This document shows, one piece after another, positions 1 to 5,760 of a stretch of DNA of 6,953 bases (positions within the stretch are counted from its first letter, which is position 1; every line of letters starts with the position of its first letter). Position numbers and translations under genes: made by a program. The stretch spans positions 642 through 7,594 of the forward strand of contig PMIQ01000115.1 of the NCBI GenBank assembly GCA_003157175.1. The letters are read 5' to 3'. This stretch comes from Chloroflexota bacterium (GTDB lineage Bacteria > Chloroflexota > Limnocylindria > Limnocylindrales > CSP1-4). Below the pieces are notes generated by a model that was given only the letters and a program-made list of their open reading frames with translations, was not told where the DNA came from and searched no databases.

Positions 1-69
1 CCGACGGACCTGATCCGGCGGATCGTCGAGTTCAGGGTCGAAGAGAACGAGGGCCGGCCGCGCAAGTAG
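1..69 (+). CDS. C-terminal end of a DUF1801/YdhG-like protein (5' end outside window)
   Basis: Frame 1 is open from the left edge to TAG at 67-69 and gives 22 residues containing the segment DLIRRIVEFRVEEN followed by a short basic tail. From memory, this closely resembles the end of small DUF1801 (YdhG-type, SufE/IscU-like fold) proteins, which usually finish with a P-x-DLI-R-K-IVEFRVEEN-like helix. Such proteins are about 110-140 residues, cytoplasmic and of uncertain function; an iron-chaperone role has been proposed for some members. Only the last helix is visible, so the family call rests on one motif. The gene is followed at 97-132 by a strong hairpin and then by a convergent gene. It could be another protein with a similar amphipathic terminal helix. 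Confidence 0.55.
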   Translation, partial: PTDLIRRIVEFRVEENEGRPRK

Positions 70-96
70 CGACGGCACAACCCGAGCGGCTGCTGC

Positions 97-132
97 GGCC
101 TGGCGGGCACGGTGTCCCGTTCCCGCCAGGCC
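97..132. terminator. Bidirectional hairpin terminator between convergent genes
   Basis: Positions 97-107 and 122-132 are a perfect 11-bp inverted repeat (GGCCTGGCGGG with its complement). Inside it, ACGG at 109-112 can pair with CCGT at 117-120 after a single C/T mismatch, so the stem reaches 15 pairs around a four-base loop. It lies between the stop of the plus gene (69) and the stop of the minus gene (148), the expected place for a shared terminator. There is no T-tract on either side, so termination would rely on the hairpin alone, as is often proposed for high-GC bacteria. Confidence 0.75.
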
Positions 133-147
133 TGATAAGGGCTGTGG

Positions 148-750
148 CTAGACCGGGACTGCTGCCGGAACGGCCGTGCCGGAGACTGTCTCGACCGCCG
201 GCTGGTCCACGAGGAGCTCGGTGAACAGCGCGTGGTCATTGACCATGGCCTGACGTAGATCCTCGGTGCTTGCGTGACCCTCCGCGTGGCGGAGCCCGAT
301 CTCATGGGCGGTCCGGTATTGGCCGAGGGTTGTCGGATGATCGACCGACACGTCGGCGAAGCGCTGCTCGAAATCGCCTTCCGGGTACCCTCGGGCGTCC
401 ATGACCCGTCCAACAAGCGCGTCGGCGTCTCGAAGGGCGGCTGATGGATCGTCGACGAAGTTGCCCTGGGCGGCTCGCCACTCGTCGCTGAAGCGCACGC
501 CTTCGTCGGCGGCGATGGGCCGGATGGTGAGCTGCGAAACGCGCTTCTGACGGGCCGTCAGCTCCTTTTCCGCGCTTCGGCTGTCGCCCTTTTCGGTAAC
601 GGTGCGATCGTACTCGGACCCGAACTGATCACGGAGCTGCTGGCTCCTCTGGTTCGTGTGGCTCCGCTGGCGCGTTGAGTACAACCAGGCGGCCACGATC
701 AGGATCGCGACGATCACAACCGCCGCGACGATAAATGCTGCAGTGGACAT
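148..750 (-). CDS. Conserved membrane-anchored protein of unknown function, 200 aa
   Basis: The start is placed at ATG 748-750 because GAGGAG sits six bases upstream on the minus strand; the 28 codons available further upstream look non-coding. Residues 4-24 form one hydrophobic helix with a short N-terminus and a following basic stretch (RQRSHTNQR), consistent with an N-out, C-in anchor. The remaining 175 residues are charged and predicted mostly helical: an E/R/K-rich segment at 45-75, then W91, FVDDP at 98-102, RGYP at 120-123 and FADVSVDHP at 131-139, ending in a helix STEDLRQAM at 161-169. I recognise the pattern FVD-P ... ADALV-VM--RGYP--DFE-R--D-SVDHP from conserved actinobacterial and chloroflexal hypothetical proteins, but know no assigned function. 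The last dozen residues are A/V/P-rich. It may be the last gene of an operon starting at 2018. Confidence 0.8.
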   Translation of the reverse strand: MSTAAFIVAAVVIVAILIVAAWLYSTRQRSHTNQRSQQLRDQFGSEYDRTVTEKGDSRSAEKELTARQKRVSQLTIRPIAADEGVRFSDEWRAAQGNFVDDPSAALRDADALVGRVMDARGYPEGDFEQRFADVSVDHPTTLGQYRTAHEIGLRHAEGHASTEDLRQAMVNDHALFTELLVDQPAVETVSGTAVPAAVPV

Positions 751-849
751 TGGGATCTCCTCGTCCGACTTACGCCCGAATCTGCTCGATTGGGTGCGAC
801 GTCTGGAGGCGGTACCAGTCTGGCAGCCCGACACGCCGTATCGCCCACG

Positions 850-990
850 CTAGGCCGTAGCTGCCGCCGGCGCGAGGATGAAAACTCGACCGCGACTGGG
901 CGCCCCGGGGTTGGAAGTTGGGTAGGCGCGCCGAAGCTCGGCCTCGAGGCTGTCGAGCAGCTCACGAGTGCCCTGCTCGCGCTGGCTCAC
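850..990 (-). CDS. Possible small protein, 46 aa, GTG start
   Basis: This minus-strand frame ends at TAG 850-852. It reads like protein from a GTG at 988-990: VSQREQGTRELLDSLEAELR, a charged amphipathic helix, then a P/G/S linker and a hydrophobic end (VFILAPAAA). Roughly three quarters of its codons end in G or C, somewhat below the neighbouring genes. The frame stays open upstream through the end of the arrestin-fold gene but offers no ATG or GTG there; a GGGG run about eight bases before the GTG is a weak binding site. It sits 50 bases after the arrestin-fold stop and 99 bases before the next start, so it could be a middle gene of an operon, a frameshifted tail, or non-coding sequence. I do not recognise the product. 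Confidence 0.33.
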   Translation of the reverse strand: MSQREQGTRELLDSLEAELRRAYPTSNPGAPSRGRVFILAPAAATA

Positions 991-1040
991 GAAGTCGGCC
1001 CCGCCCCGCCACTCCCTCCCGAGCAGCCAGACCGTCGAAC

Positions 1041-2018
1041 CTAGACGACCGCCAAAGGCCGCTCGATGGCGGCGTCCGTGCGCAGGCGCCGGTCGACGAG
1101 GACGCGGATGACGTAGTCGATCTCCAGGCCGGCTCCGTCGAACGAGGGCGCGGATCCGGCCGGCACGAGCAGGCTGGCCTGGGCCGCGCCGCTGCTCAGC
1201 GAGGCGGGATCGATCGCGGCCGAGGCGATGATCCCTTCGGCTCCGTTCGGGCAGTTCGTGCGGCGATGGATCTCGATGCGAGCACCCTGTCCGGACGGTG
1301 CCGAGGGCCACGAGACGCTCACGCCAACCGGCTGGCCGGCGGGCGCCGGCAGGGGCGAGGTCACGTTGATCGTGGCGTCGCCCACAGGCACGCCGGCCAT
1401 CAGGCTCGTCCCGCCCTGCTTTCCGACCCCGGCTCGGAGAAGGTCCGGATTCTGGGCAAGGGGCAGGTACAAAGCAGCCCAATGGTCGGAGCCCATAGCG
1501 ATGTCCCAGCGGACTTCGAGCGCCCAGGCGATGATCGACTCACCGAGATGCGCGGTGGGCGGGCCCAGCGGCGGCGCCGGAACCGCGAAGGTCGACTCCC
1601 AGGTCGCGCCCGGCTGGAGGCTGGTCGGGATCGGCGGCTCCAGGAACGCATCCGCGCTGAATAGCTTGCCCGCCGTTTCGACCCATCGCTCGGTGTAGAT
1701 GAGGTTGCCCTTGGAGTCCCGATGGTCCACCTCGCGGCGGACCTCGTCCAGCCGCAGGCCGACGAGCCGGAGGTACGCCTTTCGGGCGTTCACCGCCTTA
1801 GTGGCGGTCAGCCGAATGTGGCCGGTGATGCCATCGCCGACTCTGGCCGGCTGGTCCAGGGCGAACTCGCCCACGACCGCTCCGTCGCTCGGGTTGAGCA
1901 GCTCCTCGGGGCTGACGGAATGGAGAGGATGGCTGCCCTCTCCGCCGGCGAGTCGGGGCCCGTTGATGGCGTCGAACGGAGACGGGGCCGATCCTGTGTG
2001 ACCGCCGAAGAAACCCAT
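1041..2018 (-). CDS. Arrestin-fold (Spo0M/arrestin-N-like) protein, 325 aa
   Basis: The start ATG 2016-2018 is preferred over one 57 bases upstream because GGAGGG lies seven bases before it. Residues 1-45 are low-complexity G/S/P-rich. Residues about 48-190 have the alternating beta pattern of an arrestin N-domain: GDGITGHIRL at 61-70, ARKAYLRLVGLRLDE at 78-92, a polar insert with a tyrosine hairpin near 95-112, then the L-PGATWESTFAVPAPP segment at 134-150 and a strand ending EVRWDIAM near 168-175. Residues about 215-325 look like a second beta sandwich, ending in the DYVIRVLVDRRLRTD segment at 301-315. There is no signal peptide or membrane helix, so a cytoplasmic scaffold or adaptor role is likely by analogy with Spo0M and arrestin-like proteins, but the bacterial function is unknown. 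Downstream genes at 990 and 750 lie on the same strand. Confidence 0.62.
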   Translation of the reverse strand: MGFFGGHTGSAPSPFDAINGPRLAGGEGSHPLHSVSPEELLNPSDGAVVGEFALDQPARVGDGITGHIRLTATKAVNARKAYLRLVGLRLDEVRREVDHRDSKGNLIYTERWVETAGKLFSADAFLEPPIPTSLQPGATWESTFAVPAPPLGPPTAHLGESIIAWALEVRWDIAMGSDHWAALYLPLAQNPDLLRAGVGKQGGTSLMAGVPVGDATINVTSPLPAPAGQPVGVSVSWPSAPSGQGARIEIHRRTNCPNGAEGIIASAAIDPASLSSGAAQASLLVPAGSAPSFDGAGLEIDYVIRVLVDRRLRTDAAIERPLAVV

Positions 2019-2075
2019 TGCGGCGCCCTCCACGGCGTGACAGGTTGGAGCCTGAACGTCCGAGACGAGGAACAC

Positions 2076-2081
2076 AGACTA
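2076..2081 (-). promoter_or_regulatory. Candidate -10 element for the arrestin-fold gene
   Basis: Read on the minus strand this is TAGTCT, matching the TAnnnT core, and is preceded by TGC, close to an extended -10 motif. It would place the transcript start about 50 bases before the ATG at 2018. No good -35 hexamer is visible at 16-18 bases upstream. This is a weak call made on one hexamer. Confidence 0.2.
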
Positions 2082-2476
2082 GCATCGGGGCGCTCGGCCG
2101 GAAGCTCGAAGACGCCAGGGCGGTCACCTGCGCCGGCGTCGCCGCTGAGGGCCCGCCACTCGGGGAGCGGGCTACCCTCGGACCGATCGGCCCATCCAGT
2201 GGACCGGCAGCCGGCGGCAGGCCCTGCCCCCGCGAGCCTGATGGATGATCGCAAGCCGTTTGGGAATTGGGCCGCCAGCCATCCAGCCAAGAGTCGGTTC
2301 GGCGGCGCCAGAGGCCCTTTTCAGCAAAGTCCCGGGATTCCGCGGTCATCCTCATACTTGTTTTAGTTGGCGCGCGTTCGCCCGGCGACCTGCCCGGGAC
2401 GTGATCGCCGAGCTCGCGGAGCCGCCACCCGGATGGCACCCGGGGGCGAACACCCGCATCACAGGGGCTCGTCTGC
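2082..2476. other. Divergent intergenic region with inverted repeats, no gene seen
   Basis: This stretch separates the divergent starts at 2018 (minus) and 2477 (plus). Open frames through it give no protein-like sequence. It contains an inverted repeat at 2147-2156 / 2167-2179 (GAGG plus GCCCGC pairing with GCGGGC and CCTC across a three-base bulge), and a wider one in which GTTCGCCC at 2376-2383 matches GGGCGAAC at 2444-2451. The wide pair encloses a second stem (CGGCGA at 2383-2388 with TCGCCG at 2405-2410; base 2383 is shared with the outer stem). The only AT-richer patch, about 2349-2368, lies just before the wide repeat and is the likeliest place for the ligase promoter, though no clear -35/-10 pair can be read. 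Confidence 0.45.
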
Positions 2477-4183
2477 TTGGACGCAACACAAGAATCGAAC
2501 CTGCCCGACTCGCGGCTCTACTCCGGCGCCGAGAGGGCCCGGTACGCTCTTCCCTATCGGGCGTTGCCGCGTGCCCGCCGTCTGAGAAGGGACTGGCCGC
2601 TGGCCATCGTGCTGGCTGCCGTCGCCTTCGACGCAACGTTCAGCATCGCCGCCACGCACGCGCACACGCCGGCCGGAGTCACCGAAACGGCGGCGATTCG
2701 GGACATGGTGGCCGCCGTTCCATTCTTGGCGGCTGTGCTGGCGGCGCTCGCGATCCTGCGGCCGTGGCCCGCGTTCCTGGCGATCCTGCTGCTGACGCCG
2801 CTGTGGGATGCCGCCCAGATCTCCTGGTATACGGACGACTTCCAGGTCATCATGCAGACGGTCTTCGTTGTGGCACTGGGAGTCGGCTGCCTCGTGTCGC
2901 GGGGTCGCCGGCGCACTGCAGAGCGAGGGGCCGTGGCGCGGGAGTCCGGGTCCGACCATTCGGCCAGGCCAGGTCTGCTGCGCAGGTTGGCGCCGTCGCT
3001 CACGGCTCCTGGCGTAGTGGGCCTGGCCGTGGTCGCGTTCCTGGCGCTTGCGCTGGCATCGACCTACGTCTCGCCGAACGTGATCCAGAGCAGGTTGGTG
3101 CTCGCCCACGGGATCGTCGAGCCGGTCGCCATGGGCCTGATCCTGCTGGCACTCCGGCCCAACCGGACCGATCTGGCGCTGGTCGCCATCGCCCTGGGTG
3201 TCTCGGCCGCGATTGGCTCCTTGTTCAACATCCTCCAGACCGTGCCCGTGGCGACGTCCCTCTCGATGCTGCAGGCACACCGAACCAGCTTCTCGCTGCT
3301 CACCTACGGCAACGTCGGTCTGCTTGGCCAGCTGCTGGCGATGGCGGTGCCGCTGTTGATCGGAGTGCTGCTGGCCGGACGCTCGCTGCGCCTGAACGCC
3401 TCGACGCTGTTTCTTCTTGTCGTGGCGCTGGCCGCCTGTTTCGCGGGCTTGTTCCTCACCTTCTCGAAGAGCGCCTGGCTGGCGACCTCGATCGCGACCA
3501 CGCTGCTCGTGGTGCTGGCCGCCCGGAGCTGGCGCAGCCGCGCCGCGATCGTGCTGGCCGCCGGCCTCCTGTCGACCGTCGTGGTCCCCTGGCCGGCTTT
3601 GGTTCTGCAGGTCACGCCAACCCTGGACGCTGCCTATCGCACGGCCATGGTCCGGATCATCGGCGAGAGCCGGTTCGATTCGTGGAATCCCGCCACCGTC
3701 GCCGGTCAGGGGTCCGTCATGTTCCGAGTCCGGGCGGTCGAAGCCGGGCTTCACATGGCCGTGGACCATCCGTTGCTCGGCGTCGGTTTGAATCAGTACC
3801 GCCGCTATTACGCGGCCGGATACGCCATCGCGCCGATCGATACGCGCATCGACCATGCCCACTCAATCTGGCCCGAGCTTGCCGCCGAGATCGGATTCCC
3901 GGCGATGGCACTCGTCGCCCTGATCTATGCGGCGGCGTTGCTCGCCCTCTGGCACGTGTACCGCAATCCTCCCGACAGCGCCACCCGCCTGCTCGCCGCC
4001 ACCTTCATGGCCGCCATCGTCTCCTGGATCGTGGTGGCCACGGCGTTCGGCAGCGACATCTATCGATCGGTCCGGAACATGTCCTCTGAGCTGGTCATGA
4101 TGGCGGTGGTCGTGGCCGCGGCCTTCGCCCTGGCCCGTTACTCCCGCGACGCGATGGCTCGTCGAGGCGAGCCCAGGCGCTAG
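2477..4183 (+). CDS. O-antigen ligase / polysaccharide polymerase family membrane protein (Wzy_C type), 568 aa
   Basis: TTG at 2477 is the first start codon after an in-frame TGA at 2402, with a GGGG run nine bases upstream; the next TTG (2564) has no binding site. A basic N-terminal tail (to about residue 40) is followed by roughly 12-14 hydrophobic helices, clearest at 41-57, 77-96, 124-140, 178-196, 231-250, 279-300, 308-328, 356-377, 466-492, 504-524 and 538-555. Family hallmarks are LTFSKSAWLA at 327-336, a large loop of about 85 residues (378-462), HPLLGVGLNQY at 431-441 within it, and HSIWPELAAEIGF at 462-474 before the next helix, matching the family's H-xx-x-ExG pattern. Members transfer or polymerise lipid-linked glycans on the outer face of the cytoplasmic membrane; sequence alone does not separate ligase from polymerase. 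No glycan-synthesis genes adjoin it. Confidence 0.88.
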   Translation: MDATQESNLPDSRLYSGAERARYALPYRALPRARRLRRDWPLAIVLAAVAFDATFSIAATHAHTPAGVTETAAIRDMVAAVPFLAAVLAALAILRPWPAFLAILLLTPLWDAAQISWYTDDFQVIMQTVFVVALGVGCLVSRGRRRTAERGAVARESGSDHSARPGLLRRLAPSLTAPGVVGLAVVAFLALALASTYVSPNVIQSRLVLAHGIVEPVAMGLILLALRPNRTDLALVAIALGVSAAIGSLFNILQTVPVATSLSMLQAHRTSFSLLTYGNVGLLGQLLAMAVPLLIGVLLAGRSLRLNASTLFLLVVALAACFAGLFLTFSKSAWLATSIATTLLVVLAARSWRSRAAIVLAAGLLSTVVVPWPALVLQVTPTLDAAYRTAMVRIIGESRFDSWNPATVAGQGSVMFRVRAVEAGLHMAVDHPLLGVGLNQYRRYYAAGYAIAPIDTRIDHAHSIWPELAAEIGFPAMALVALIYAAALLALWHVYRNPPDSATRLLAATFMAAIVSWIVVATAFGSDIYRSVRNMSSELVMMAVVVAAAFALARYSRDAMARRGEPRR

Positions 4184-4186
4184 CGG

Positions 4187-4231
4187 CCCGAACGCCCGCT
4201 CCCCGAACGCCCGCTCCCCGAACGCCAGCGC
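4187..4231. repeat. Three tandem 15-base units between convergent genes
   Basis: The unit CCCGAACGCCCGCTC occurs exactly at 4187-4201 and 4202-4216, and a third copy at 4217-4231 matches for the first ten bases and then diverges. It occupies almost the whole gap between the ligase stop (4181-4183) and the aminotransferase stop (4234-4236). No strong hairpin forms here; the ends offer only GCGCT at 4177-4181 against AGCGC at 4227-4231. It probably arose by slippage and may or may not act in termination. Confidence 0.9.
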
Positions 4232-4233
4232 GA

Positions 4234-5355
4234 CTATCGCAGCGTCTTCTCGGCGTAACGTTCCAGCCGCTCCAGCGCCGTCGGGACGTTCGTCCGGCCG
4301 TACCCGACGCGGAAGTGATTGCCCGTGTCGGCGAAGAGCGTACCCGGCAGGATCAGGACGCCGGTCTCTCGAACCAGCCCCTCCGCAAACGAGTCGATCG
4401 GCCGGTCCCCAATCAGGCGCGGAAAGCCGATGCTCCCGCCGCGCGGCCGGGCCCACTCGAAGATGCCGTCCCAGCGCCCGAAGAAGTCGTCGAGAAGCCG
4501 CATGTTGGCCTCGACGATGGCCCGGTTGCGCGCCAGGACTCGGTCCCGGGCGCGCAGCGCGATCAGGGCCAGCACCTCGGAGGGCGCCGCGTTGCAGATC
4601 GTGGTGTAGTCCTTGAACGCGGCGAGCCGGGCCAGCAACTCGCGGTCGCGCGTGGCGATCCAGCCGATCCGAAGCCCGGCCAGCCCGAACGACTTCGACA
4701 TGACGCCGATGCTCACGCCCGTCTCGAGCGCGTCGGCTCCGGCCGGCAATCGGTCGGCCGGATCGAATTCCAGGAAGCGGTAGACCTCGTCGACGACCAG
4801 GCGGGCGCCCGATTCGGCCGCCAGCTCGACCAGACGATCGAAGGTCGCCCGGTCGCTCAGCGAGCCGGTCGGGTTGTGCGGCTCGTTGACGAGGATCAGC
4901 CGGGTGTTCGGCCGAATGGCGGCTCGTACCTGCGAGACATCCAGCCGCCAGCCGTCGGCCTCGCGCAGCTCCACGCGCGAGACTTCCGCGCCGGCGGCGC
5001 GAGCCACTTCCGCGAGCGACTGGTACGCCGGCCGGACGATCACGGCGTGGTCGCCGGACCCTAGCAGTACGTTGTGAAGGGCAAAGATCGCTTCTTCGGC
5101 GCCCGAGAAGACAAGCACGTCGTCGGCTGAGACTCGCTCGTAGAGCGCCGCGATCTCGGCTCGGAGGGCCGGGTCGCCCCCGGATTCGGTGTAGCCGAGT
5201 CGCAGTTCGTGCCACCGCCGCCGGCCATCCTCGTCCGCCAGCTCGAGCAGGTTGTGGAGCGGCCAACCCTCGACGTCGGACGCGCACAAGAGCAGCTCTG
5301 CGGTGAACTCCCAGCGCGCGAAGAAACGCTCCAAGGCGAAGTCGTGCAGGCGCAT
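4234..5355 (-). CDS. PLP-dependent aminotransferase, class I/II fold, 373 aa
   Basis: The ATG at 5353-5355 is preceded by GGGAGG with five bases of spacing, although the frame stays open far upstream by chance. Length is normal for a fold-type I enzyme. Visible motifs: SGAEEAIF at 84-91 in the cofactor phosphate-binding region, the aromatic Y111 of AYQSL, NEPHNPTGS at 157-165 with the cofactor-contacting Asn, DEVYR at 189-193 (Asp to the pyridine nitrogen, Tyr to O3'), MSKSFGLAGLRIGW at 219-232 with the Schiff-base lysine K221, and R349 in HFRVGYGR, which should hold the substrate carboxylate. All catalytic residues are present, so it should be active, moving an amino group between an amino acid and a 2-oxo acid in the cytoplasm. 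The opening (FALERFFARWEF ... LLCASD) resembles a subgroup without a settled substrate. It stands alone and converges on the ligase gene. Confidence 0.9.
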   Translation of the reverse strand: MRLHDFALERFFARWEFTAELLLCASDVEGWPLHNLLELADEDGRRRWHELRLGYTESGGDPALRAEIAALYERVSADDVLVFSGAEEAIFALHNVLLGSGDHAVIVRPAYQSLAEVARAAGAEVSRVELREADGWRLDVSQVRAAIRPNTRLILVNEPHNPTGSLSDRATFDRLVELAAESGARLVVDEVYRFLEFDPADRLPAGADALETGVSIGVMSKSFGLAGLRIGWIATRDRELLARLAAFKDYTTICNAAPSEVLALIALRARDRVLARNRAIVEANMRLLDDFFGRWDGIFEWARPRGGSIGFPRLIGDRPIDSFAEGLVRETGVLILPGTLFADTGNHFRVGYGRTNVPTALERLERYAEKTLR

Positions 5356-5438
5356 CTGATCCTCCCGCCGCGAGCCGTCCCAGGTTGTGCGCCGCTCCGC
5401 GGGAGCGTGACGCGCGCGCCGCGACAGCGATTCCAATG

Positions 5439-5444
5439 ATCCTA
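5439..5444 (-). promoter_or_regulatory. Candidate -10 element for the aminotransferase gene
   Basis: On the minus strand this reads TAGGAT, fitting TAnnnT, and would give a leader of about 80 bases before the ATG at 5355. The leader contains a short stem (CGCTCC at 5393-5398 with GGAGCG at 5402-5407). No convincing -35 is visible. Weak call. Confidence 0.2.
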
Positions 5445-5455
5445 CGGTACCGAAT

Positions 5456-5621
5456 CGCGGGTCGATGCGGGCGATGGTCGCCGGCATGACTCGCTTCGCC
5501 GCGAGCGCCGCTGCGCCTGATCGCGGAGGAGATCGAAACGGCCGATGAGCTGACTGCCCTGAGGCGGCTGAAGGTGCAGTATGGGCAGGGCTTCTACCTG
5601 GCCAGGCCGGCGGAGGCTTGA
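5456..5621 (+). pseudogene. C-terminal remnant of an EAL-domain (c-di-GMP phosphodiesterase) gene, frameshifted
   Basis: From 5517 to the TGA at 5619-5621 one frame reads LIAEEIETADELTALRR and then YGQGFYLARP, a near-textbook end of an EAL domain, where intact proteins carry LIAEG(V/I)ET--EL--L--LGV-YGQGY-(F/L)-RP. In another frame, about 5456-5515, the sequence reads GSMRAMVAGMTRFAASA, which fits the helix that precedes LIAEG in this family (RRA-V-GM--FA---GA). The two parts are out of register around 5516, where one stray base sits between codons (a +1 or -2 change), and the second frame has a TGA at 5487-5489. Nothing like the rest of an EAL domain, including the E-A-L motif or the catalytic core, is found before 5456, so only about 55 codons remain. 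The usual Gly of AEG is Glu here. It cannot encode a working enzyme; it is most likely a decayed end of a deleted gene. Confidence 0.72.
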
Positions 5622-5713
5622 GCCGGGGCATTGGAGTCGACCCTCGCTGGTCGCGGAAGAGTCGGATGGCCCTTGCCGCTCGACAGGGCGCGCCCGGACG
5701 ATCGGGGCCCCGG

Positions 5714-5760
5714 CGCCTCCACGGAGGCGACCGCGCCACCGACCGCATGGAGGCGAGCGC
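5714..5760 (+). promoter_or_regulatory. RBS of the 5761 gene with an alternative-pairing hairpin upstream
   Basis: The binding site GGAGG at 5749-5753 is seven bases before the ATG at 5761. The same eight bases GGAGGCGA occur at 5723-5730 and at 5749-5756. CGCCTCC at 5714-5720 is complementary to GGAGGCG in both copies: it can fold locally on 5723-5729 (6-7 bp with a tiny loop) or reach 5749-5755 and cover the ribosome binding site. This is visible in the sequence; that it controls translation is inference. Confidence 0.4.

Noticed and set aside
918..1664. A 248-codon plus-strand open frame opposite the arrestin-fold gene.
   Set aside because: No ribosome binding site of note, R/G/A-rich composition and no recognisable pattern; the opposite strand carries a clear beta-sandwich sequence and a good start.
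2147..2179. A bulged 10-bp hairpin in the divergent intergenic region, considered as a terminator.
   Set aside because: It lies upstream of both flanking genes, so there is no transcript for it to terminate unless a non-coding RNA exists. Kept only as part of the intergenic description.
2082..2476. Considered a small RNA, riboswitch or decayed gene here, as found at the EAL remnant.
   Set aside because: No frame on either strand shows a recognisable protein segment, and no conserved riboswitch core (such as c-di-GMP, cobalamin or TPP signatures) could be read.
2481..2569. tRNA-like segment on the minus strand: a T-arm look-alike (GCAGG TTCGATT CTTGT) followed by GTTGCGT, with a partly complementary CGGCAAC 80 bases earlier, giving a class II tRNA length.
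   Set aside because: The acceptor stem pairs at only five of seven positions, the T stem needs two wobbles, the expected bases at positions 8 and 9 and a normal D-arm are missing, and no anticodon arm can be fitted. The segment also lies inside the ligase reading frame.
2245..4089. A 614-codon open frame on the plus strand overlapping most of the ligase gene.
   Set aside because: The translation is arginine/glycine/alanine-rich with no family motif, while the overlapping frame at 2477 has membrane helices and O-antigen ligase motifs. Long open shadow frames are normal in DNA this GC-rich.
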